64,000 bases of DNA from assembly GCF_900497805.2 (NCBI RefSeq), contig NW_020946557.1, positions 5,901,667 to 5,965,666 of the forward strand, in the 5' to 3' direction. Below, one piece after another: positions 56,756 through 64,000 of this stretch (positions within the stretch are counted from its first letter, which is position 1; each line of letters begins with the position of its first letter). A program made the position numbers and the translations under genes. The notes beneath the pieces were generated by a model, which worked only from the letters and a program-made list of their open reading frames with translations, had not been told where the DNA came from and ran no database searches. Origin of the DNA: Vombatus ursinus (lineage: Eukaryota; Chordata; Mammalia; Diprotodontia; Vombatidae).

Positions 56756-59330
56756 CATTCTATGTAATTCCAAAATCTTCTTATCTGACCATAATCAATT
56801 TGTTTTCTACCTCTCTAACTTCCTTTACCAAACTCTGTTCTTCATCCATACCATGACCTCATATCCCTTGACTTCTCAGTTCTCTCCTAGGTCATAACCC
56901 CTGCATTAGCCAAACTCTACTCTTTTCCCCATCTTAATCCCTTAGAAAACTAGTTCAACTCTACCCTATCATCTTCTCTTGAGTCCCTAGTACTCATCCT
57001 ACTGCTGATTGCACTCTGCTAGCCTCTGCCTTGGATCACTCCCACCATCCTTTGCCTTCAACCCTATACTTGTGCTGCTGAACAAAGTGGAGAAAATCAC
57101 ACAACCGTTCTTACTGAGTCCACTAAAAATTTGTTATACAAATTCAATGGGGCCCTCACTGCTGCTAGGCAATCCTTTTACACCTCCTCTATCAATTCAC
57201 TAAACTGCTCTCCACAGCAGCTCTTCTAAATATTTTCTTCAGTTGTTCAGTTATTTTTAGTCATATCTGACTCTTTGTGACCCCATTTGGTGTTTTCTTG
57301 ACAAAGATACAGGAGTGGTTTGCCATTTCCTTCTCCAGATCATTTTACAGATGAGAAAACTGAGGCAAACATGGTTAAGTAACTTGGCCCAGGGTCATAT
57401 AGGCAGTAAGCACCTGAGGCCAGATTTGAACTCAGGAAGATGAGTCTTTCTGACTCCAAGCCCTGCACTCTATCCACTGTGCCACCTGGCTGCCCCTCAA
57501 ATATTTTTATTCCTCCTCAAAACTCCCATAGCTTCCCCACTCCCTCCATCCTCTCAACTGAGAGCCTTGCCTCTTATTTTACAGAAAAAATTGAAGCCAT
57601 TCACCATGAACTCCATCTTTTCTCTTCTTCATTTCATATCACTCATATGTGCCTTCTGCCATTATTTCCTCATGCATCCCTGTCTTATCTGAAGAGTGAC
57701 CTTACCCCTTACGAAGGCAAAGCCCTTTACCTGTGCAAGTAATCTCATTTCGTCCTCTCTTCTCCAACAGATTGACCCCTCTATCATCCCCATTCTATAG
57801 CTTATTTTCAATCTCTCCCTCTCTATTGGTTTATCCCTTACCATCTACAAACATGCCCATGTCTCCCCATCATAAAAAAAGAAAGAAAAAAAAAACCTCA
57901 CTTGATCCTTCTATCTCTAGTAACTTTCATCCTATATTTCCTCTTTGTGGCTGAACTCCCCGAAAAGGGCATATACAAAAGATATTCCCTCTTTCGCTTT
58001 CTTTCCTCTCACTTTCTTCTTAACTCCTTTCTTAATCTGGCTTCTGATCTCCTCATTCCACCCAAACTTCTCTCTCCAAATTTGCTAGTAATCTTTTAAT
58101 TGCCAAATCCAATGGGCTTTACTTAGTCTTCATTCTCCTCAATATCACTGTGGCATTTGACATTGTTGATTACCTTCTTCTTATCTCTAGGGTTTTAGGA
58201 CACCACTCTCTCCTGGTTCTCCTCCTACCTATCAGACCACTCCTTCTCAGTCTCTTTTGCTGGATCCTCATTCAGATCATGGTGTCTAACTGTAGGTGTC
58301 TCACAGGGTTCTTTCCTAGGCCCCCTTTTCTTCTCCCTCTAAACCACACTGATCTCATCAGTTACATAGATTTAATTGCTCTCTGTATGCTGATGATTCT
58401 CAAATTTTCCTATCCCACCCTAAATTCTCTGTGAACCTCCAGTGTCACATCTCCAACTGCCTTTCAGGTATCTCACACTGAGTGATCAGTAGGCATCTTA
58501 AACTCAACATGTCTGAAATGGAACTCATTATCTTTCCCCTTAAACTCTCTTCCTTTTCTACCTTTCCTGTTACTATAGAGGGCACTACCATCCTCCCAGT
58601 TCCTCAGGCTTACAACTCAGGTGTCATCCTCAACTCCTCACTATTTCTCACCCCCCATATCCAATCTGTTGCCAAGATCTGTAGATTTTTACTTTTGCAA
58701 TAACATCTCTTGAATATGCCCCCTTTTCTCCCTCTGACACTACCACCACTCTGGTTCAAGTTTTCATCACCTTGTGCCTGGACTAATGCAATAGCCTGTT
58801 GGTAGGTTTGCCTGCCTCACCACTCCCCATTCCAATCTATCCTATATTCAGCCACCAAAGTGATTTTCCTAAAGTTCATGTCTGACAATGTCACCCCTCT
58901 ACTTAGTAAACTACGATGACTCACTATCAACTCCAGGATCAAACACAAAATCGTCTGTTTGGCCCTTCAAGGCCCTTTATCAGCTATCTACTTTTCCAGT
59001 CTGCTTACATCTTAGTAAGCCCCTCCTGTACCCTTCAATCCAGTGACATTGGCCTCCTTGCTGTTCCAGGAATAAGACAGTCCATTTCCCAGCTTTGGGC
59101 ATTTTCTCTGGCCATCCCTCAGGCCTGGAATTCTTTCCCTCTTCTAACTACTGAACAACTAAAATTCTATCTTTTACTGGAAGTCTCTCCCAGCCCCCTT
59201 AATTCTAGTACTTCCCCTCCCTTAATTCTTTCCTATTTATCCTGTATATAGCTTGTTTGTACATATTTGTTTGCTTGTTGTCTCCTCTATTAGACTGTGA
59301 GCTCCTTGAGGGTAAAAGCTGTCTTTTGCC
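56756..59330 (+). mobile_element. L2 LINE, endonuclease to 3' tail
   Basis: The longest sense L2. It starts inside the endonuclease ('TTATCTGACCATAATCAATT' at 56781, reading LSDHNQF), runs through the linker (57540-57640, ASYFTEKIEAIHHELH), then RT blocks: TVAFDIVDY (about 58150), [15 protein letters not shown] (about 58295-58338) and YADDSQI (58386-58406, the catalytic YxDD box). The 3' UTR has 'TCCTGTATATAGCTTGTTTG' (about 59239) and 'AGACTGTGAGCTCCTTGAGG' (about 59293). Stops and frameshifts are frequent. A SINE interrupts it at 57237-57496, and the tail is cut by L1 at about 59330. Confidence 0.87.
57237..57496 (-). mobile_element. MAR1-type SINE with RTE-like tail
   Basis: Antisense: 'AGTCATATCTGACTCTTTGT', 'AGGAGTGGTTTGCCATTTCC', 'CTATCCACTGTGCCACCTGG'. 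Target-site duplication AAATATTTT at 57228-57236 and 57499-57507. Inserted in L2. Confidence 0.93.
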
Positions 59331-62300
59331 TCTTTTTTTTTCCATTTCTTTTTTTAAAAATTTTTTTTATTAATTTATTTTGATTTATCAATAATCACTT
59401 CCATATGCTTTTGAGTTTAAAATTTTTCTCCCCCTTTTTCCCCACCACCCTCCCCAAGATGGTGCACAATCTGATATAGGCTATATATTTACATTCCCTT
59501 AAACATATTTTCACATTAGTGATGTTGTAAATAAAAATTAAAACCAATAGTAGAAACCATCAGAGAGAGGAAACAAAACTCAACAGAAGAGAAAAAAATA
59601 GCAATTCAACTTCCATAGTTCTTTCTTTGGATGTAGATAGCATTTTCCATCACAATTGTGTACAACATTCTCTTGGTTCTGCTCACTTCACTCAGCATCA
59701 GACCATACAAGACTTTCCGGGTTTTTCTGAAGGCAGCCTGTTCATCATTTCTTATAGCACAATAGTATTCCAGTACATTCATATACCACAACTTGCTCAG
59801 CCATTCCCCAATTGATGGACATTCTCTTAATTTCCAATTCTTTGCCACCACAAAAAGAGCTATTAATGAATATTTTTTGTACATGTGGGTCCTTTTCCCA
59901 TTTGTATGATCTCTTTGAGATATAGCCCTAGAAGTGCTATTGCTGGGTCAAAGGGTATACACATTTTTATAGCTCTTTGGGCGTAGTTCCAAATTGCTCT
60001 CCAAAATGGTTGCATCATTTCACAACTCCACCAACAATGCATTAGTGTTCCAATTTTCCCACATCTTATCCAACATTTATCATTTTCCTGTTTTGTAATG
60101 TTGGCCATTCTGATAGGTGTGATGTGGTGCCTCAGAGTTGTTTTGAGTTGCATTTCTCTAATCAATACTGATTTACAGCATTTTTTCATATGACTATAGA
60201 TGGCTTTAATTTCCTCATCTGAGAATTGTCTGTTCATATCCTTTGTCCATTTATCAATTGGGGAATGGCTTGTATTCTTTATAAATTTGACTTAATTCTC
60301 TATATATTTTAGAAATGAGGCCCTTATCAGAGAAACTGGTTGTAAAAATTCTTTCCCAATTTTCTACCTTCCTTCTAATCTTAGTTGCATTGGCTTTGTT
60401 TGTGCAAAAACTTTTCAATTTAATGTAATCAAAATTATCCATTTTGCTTTTCAGTGTTCTCTAACTCCTGTTTGATCATGAATTCTTCTGTTCTCCATAG
60501 ATCTGACAGGTAAACTATTCCTTCCTCTCCCAGTTTGTTTATAGTATCAGCCTTTACATCTAAATTGTGAACCCATTTTGACTTTATTTTGATATATGGG
60601 GTGAAATTTTGGTCTATGCCTAGTTTCTGCCATACTCTTTTCCAGTTTTCCCAGCAGTTTTTTTTTTCAAAGAGTGGGTTCTTATACCAGAAGCTGGTGT
60701 CTTTGGGGTTATCAAATAACAGATTACTATAGTCATTGCTACTGTGCTGTGCATATTTAACCTATTCCACTGATCCACCACTCTATTTCTTAGCCGGTAC
60801 CAAGCAGTTTTGATGATTGCTGCTTTATAATACACTTTAAGGTATGAAATGGCTAGGCCACCTTCCCCTGCATTTCTTTTCATTAGTTTCCTTGATATTC
60901 TGGACCTTTTGTTCTTCCAAATGAATCTTGTTATTATTTTTTCTAACTCTATAAAATAATTTTTGGTAGTTTGATTGGTATGGCACTGAATAAGTAAATT
61001 AGCTTTGGTAGAATTGTCATTTTTATTATATTAGCTAGTCCTAACTGTGAGCAACTGATGTTTTTCCAATTATTTAGATCTGATTTTACTTGCCTGAAAA
61101 GTGTTTTGTAATTGTATTCATAAAGTTCCTGGGTTTGTTTCAGGAGGTAGACTCCTAAATATTTTATAATGTCTACAGTAAGTTTACATGGAATTTCTCT
61201 TTCTATCTCTTGTTGTTGGGCTTTGTTGGTAATATATAGAAATGCCAATGATTTGTGTGGGTTTATTTTATAGCCTGCAACTTTGCTAAAGTTGTTTATT
61301 ATTTCAAGTAGTTTTTACTTGATTCTCTAGGATTCTCTAAGTATAACATCATGTCATCTGCAAAGAGTGATAGCTTTGTTTCTTCTTTGCCTATTCTAAT
61401 ACCTTCAATGTCTTTTTCTTCTCTTATTGCTAAAGCTAACGTTTCCAGTATGATATTGAATAACAGGGGTGATAATGGAAATCCTTGTTTCACCCCTGAT
61501 CTTATTGGAAATGCTTCTAGCTTTTCCCATTACATATTATGCTTGCTGAAGGTTTTAGATAGATGCTAGTTATTATTTTAAGGAAGACTCCATTTATACC
61601 TATGCTCTCTAGTGTTTTTAATAGGAATCAGTGTTGTATTTTGTCAAAAGCTTTTTCTGTATCTATTGAGATGATCATGTGGTTTCTGTTAGTTTTGGTG
61701 TTGATATGATGAATTATGCTGATGGTTTTCCTAATATTGAACCAGCCCTGCATTCCTGGTATAAATCCTACCTGGTCATAGTGTATTATTCTTGTGATAA
61801 GTTGCTGTAATCTATTTGCTAATATTTTGTTTAAAATTTTTGCATCTATATTCATTAGAGAAATTGGTCTATAATTTTCTTTCTCTGTTTTGACTCTTTC
61901 TGGTTTAGGTATCAGCACCATATTTGTATCATAAAAAGAATTTGGAAGACTCCTTCTTCACCTATTTTCCCAAATAGTCTATATGGTACTGGAATTAATT
62001 GTTCTTTAAATGTATGATAGAATTCACATGTAAATCCATCTGGCCCTGGAGATTTTTTCTTAGGGAGTTCATCAATGGCTTGTTCAATTTCTTTTTCTCA
62101 GATGGAGTTATTTAAGTATTTTACTTCCTCTTCTGTTAATCTGGGCAATTTATGTTTTTGTAAATATGTGTCCATTTCACTAAGATTGTCAAATTTGTTG
62201 GCATGTAATTGGGCAAAATAATTCCTAATTGTTGTTTTAATTTCCTCTTCTTTGGTGGTAGCTTTACCCTTTTCATTCCTGACACTAGTAATTTGGTTTT

Positions 62301-62709
62301 CTTCTTTCTTTTTTTTAATTAAGTTAACCAAAGGTTTATCTATTTTATTGGTTTTTTCATAAAACCAGCTCTTAGTTTTATTTATTAGTTCAATAGTTTT
62401 CTTAATTTCAATTTTATTAATTTCTCCTTTGGTTTTCAATATTTATAATTTGGTGTTTAATTGAGGATTTTTAATTTGTTCTTTTTCTAGTTTTTTTAGT
62501 TGTATGCCCAATTCATTGATCTCCTCTTTTTCCATTTTATTTATGTAAGCATTTAGGGATATAAAACTTCCCCTAAGAACTGCTTTAGCTGCATCCCATA
62601 AGTTTTGGTATGTTGTCTTATTATTGTCATTCTCTTCAATGATATTATTGACTGTTTCTATGATTTGTTGTTTGACCCAATCATTTTTAAGGGTTAGATT
62701 ATTTAGTTT

Positions 62710-63462
62710 TCAATTGTTTTTCAGTCCATCTTTCCATGGCTCTTTATTACATAAAATTTTTATTGCATCATGATCTGAAAAGGATGCATTTAATATTTCT
62801 GCCTTTCTGCATTGGATCGTGAGGTTTTTATGCCCTAGTACATGGTCAATTTTTGTGTATGTGTCATGTCCAGCCGAGAAAAAAGTATATTCCTTTTTGT
62901 CCCCTTTCAGTTTTCTCCAGAGGTCTGTCATACCTAACTTTTCTAATATTCTATTCACCTCCTTAACTTCTTTCTTGTTTATTTTGTGGTTAGATTTCTC
63001 TAGTTCAGAGAGAGGGAGGTTGAGGTCCCCCACTAGTATAGTTTTGCTGTCTATTTCTTCCTGTAACTCCCTGAACTTCTCCTCTAAGAATTTGGATGTT
63101 ATACCATTTGGTGCATATATGTTTAGTAATGACATTACTTCAGTGTCTATGGTGCCTTTTAGCAGGATGTAGTTTCCTTCCTTATCTCTTTTGATAGGAT
63201 CTATTTTTGCTTTTGCTTTTGCTTTGTCTGAGATCAGGATTGCTACCCCTGCTTTTTTTACTTCAGCTGGAGCATAATCTATTCTGCTCCAGACTTTTAC
63301 CTTTACTCTGTATATGTCACTCTTTTTCAAATGTGATTCCTGTAAACAACATATTGTAGGATTGTGGTTTTGAATCCATTCTGCTGTATGCTTTTGTTTT
63401 ATGGGAGAGTTCATCGCATTCCCATTCACAGTTATAATTACTCTCTGTGTCTTTTTCTCCAT
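62710..63462 (-). CDS. L1 ORF2 endonuclease domain, intact open frame of a dead element
   Basis: 250 codons starting MEKKTQRVIITVNGNAMNS. This is the APE-like endonuclease that nicks target DNA to prime reverse transcription. The catalytic set is readable: N15 (TVNGN), E42 (LQESHL), Y116 (NIYAPN), D146 and N148 (VGDLN), D206 (KIDHV), S229-D230-H231 (SDHD). It stops after KDGLKNN, where human-type ORF2 continues into the linker and RT. So the nuclease keeps its residues while the rest of ORF2 is broken; selection after insertion is not implied. A run AKAKAKAK-like (residues 80-87) is a small local expansion. Confidence 0.85.
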   Translation of the reverse strand: MEKKTQRVIITVNGNAMNSPIKQKHTAEWIQNHNPTICCLQESHLKKSDIYRVKVKVWSRIDYAPAEVKKAGVAILISDKAKAKAKIDPIKRDKEGNYILLKGTIDTEVMSLLNIYAPNGITSKFLEEKFRELQEEIDSKTILVGDLNLPLSELEKSNHKINKKEVKEVNRILEKLGMTDLWRKLKGDKKEYTFFSAGHDTYTKIDHVLGHKNLTIQCRKAEILNASFSDHDAIKILCNKEPWKDGLKNN

Positions 63463-64000
63463 CCTTTTTTTCCCCCTGTTTATGCTTTTCTTTCTCCTTT
63501 CTCCTTTCTCACCCTTACTAGTGTTTTGCTTTTGACCACCGCCTCCTTCAGTCCCACCTCCCTTCTATTATCCCTTTCCCTTTTCTTCCCCTTTACCCTT
63601 ATTGCTTCTTCCCTCTCTTCTATCCCCCCTCCCTTCTCTTTTCCCTTTTCCCTCATAAGGCCTATAGGGCAAGTTAGATTTCTATACCTAATTGATTATA
63701 TTATTCCCTTCTTGAGCCAAATCTGATGAGAGTAAGGTTCAAACAATGCTCATCTCCCTCCCTTCTTTCCTTCTGCTCTAATAGGCTTTTGTGTCTTTTC
63801 CTGTAATGTAATTTACCCTTGTCTGCCTCCTCCTTTCTCAGTACATTTTCTTAGATCAGACTAATCCACTTACTTGGATCCATTTAACCCACTTGATTAG
63901 ATTTTTTTTTTATCATTACATCAAAGTCAACTTATATCCACCCCCTTTATATATACTCCTTTAACATAGTGTAATAACAATACAGTTCTCAAGAGTTGCA
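63463..64000 (-). mobile_element. L1 pre-ORF2 leader, purine-rich on the element strand
   Basis: On the minus strand a G/A-rich stretch (63463-63660), preceded by a text with 'TTACTCTCATCAGATTTGG' (plus 63714-63740 in complement). Similar text occurs after ORF1 in the HAL1 element (6207-6245 and later units), so it probably corresponds to the region between ORF1 and ORF2. No ORF1 code is seen before the window ends. Confidence 0.6.

Larger units (their letters stand above)
59331..64000 (-). mobile_element. L1 LINE, ORF2 complete in length, open at the right edge
   Basis: Minus-strand L1 from its A-tail (T-rich 59331-59370) and 3' UTR (to about 59600) through ORF2 to a pre-ORF2 leader (63463-64000). 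ORF2 is one frame for the endonuclease only (63462-62710), then shifts between frames with stops, at least eight breaks: 62439-62098, 61921-61628 ([18 protein letters not shown]), 61493-61299 (catalytic FADDMMLY), 61248-60949, 60883-60620, 60442-60254, 60237-59863 (Cys-rich CWIRCGKIGTLMHCWW), 59884-59606 (C-terminus). It cannot move itself. ORF1, if present, lies beyond 64000. Confidence 0.93.

Noticed and set aside
58150-59251. Plus-strand frames of 70-111 codons as genes
   Set aside because: They are pieces of L2 RT and 3' UTR, with the YADDSQI box nearby.

Overview
The window reads as one stretch of metatherian (marsupial) intergenic or intronic DNA. I find no intact host protein gene. The host assignment rests on repeat content: tRNA-derived SINEs with a 'GGCAGCTAGGTGG...' head, some ending in an RTE/BovB-like tail (MAR1 type) and some in a short A-tail; a half-L1 (HAL1) element; marsupial-style L1; and heavy loads of old L2, L3/CR1 and MIR-family repeats. 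I cannot name the species. All repeat names come from recalled consensus text, not from a search.

Layout. 1-518 is an RPS20 processed pseudogene. 1.06-4.36 kb holds an L1 3' piece (minus), an L2 endonuclease-domain fossil (plus) split by a GGAA microsatellite with a 10-N gap, and a full-length 7SL RNA retrocopy (minus) with exact 10-bp target-site duplications. 4.37-7.64 kb is one near-complete HAL1 with an internal three-copy repeat, a nested SINE and a GT microsatellite. 8-23.9 kb is old repeat mosaic: L3/CR1, L2, MIR-type SINEs and a small hAT element. 23.9-24.5 kb ends an RTE-type element. 25-37 kb is SINEs, a palindromic hAT-like element, an L1 ORF2 C-terminal fragment, L3 and L2. 37.4-39.5 kb has a LINE 3' end and an RTE LINE (minus). 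39.8-49 kb is a SINE cluster with a long-TIR mariner. 49.2-53.1 kb is a long L2 (minus) followed by an L1 (plus). 55.4-56.1 kb is L1 ORF2 (minus). 56.8-59.33 kb is a long L2 (plus), cut in its 3' tail by a long L1 (minus) that runs off the right edge at 64000.

The elements form clear layers. L2, L3 and MIR-type copies are oldest and are hosts for insertions. hAT, mariner, MAR1 SINEs, HAL1 and L1 lie inside or across them, several with visible target-site duplications. LINE machinery explains the SINE tails: L2 tail on MIR/THER1, L3 tail on MIR3/THER2, RTE tail on MAR1. One further CORE-SINE tail (about five copies) has no LINE partner that I recognise.

I found no convincing undescribed biological system. 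The best signals for follow-up are the 7SL retrocopy, the long-TIR mariner, the HAL1 triplication and its homology to the L1 leader, the orphan SINE tail, and two repeat-free islands (20.56-21.2 kb and 47.5-48.2 kb) that could be conserved non-coding DNA.
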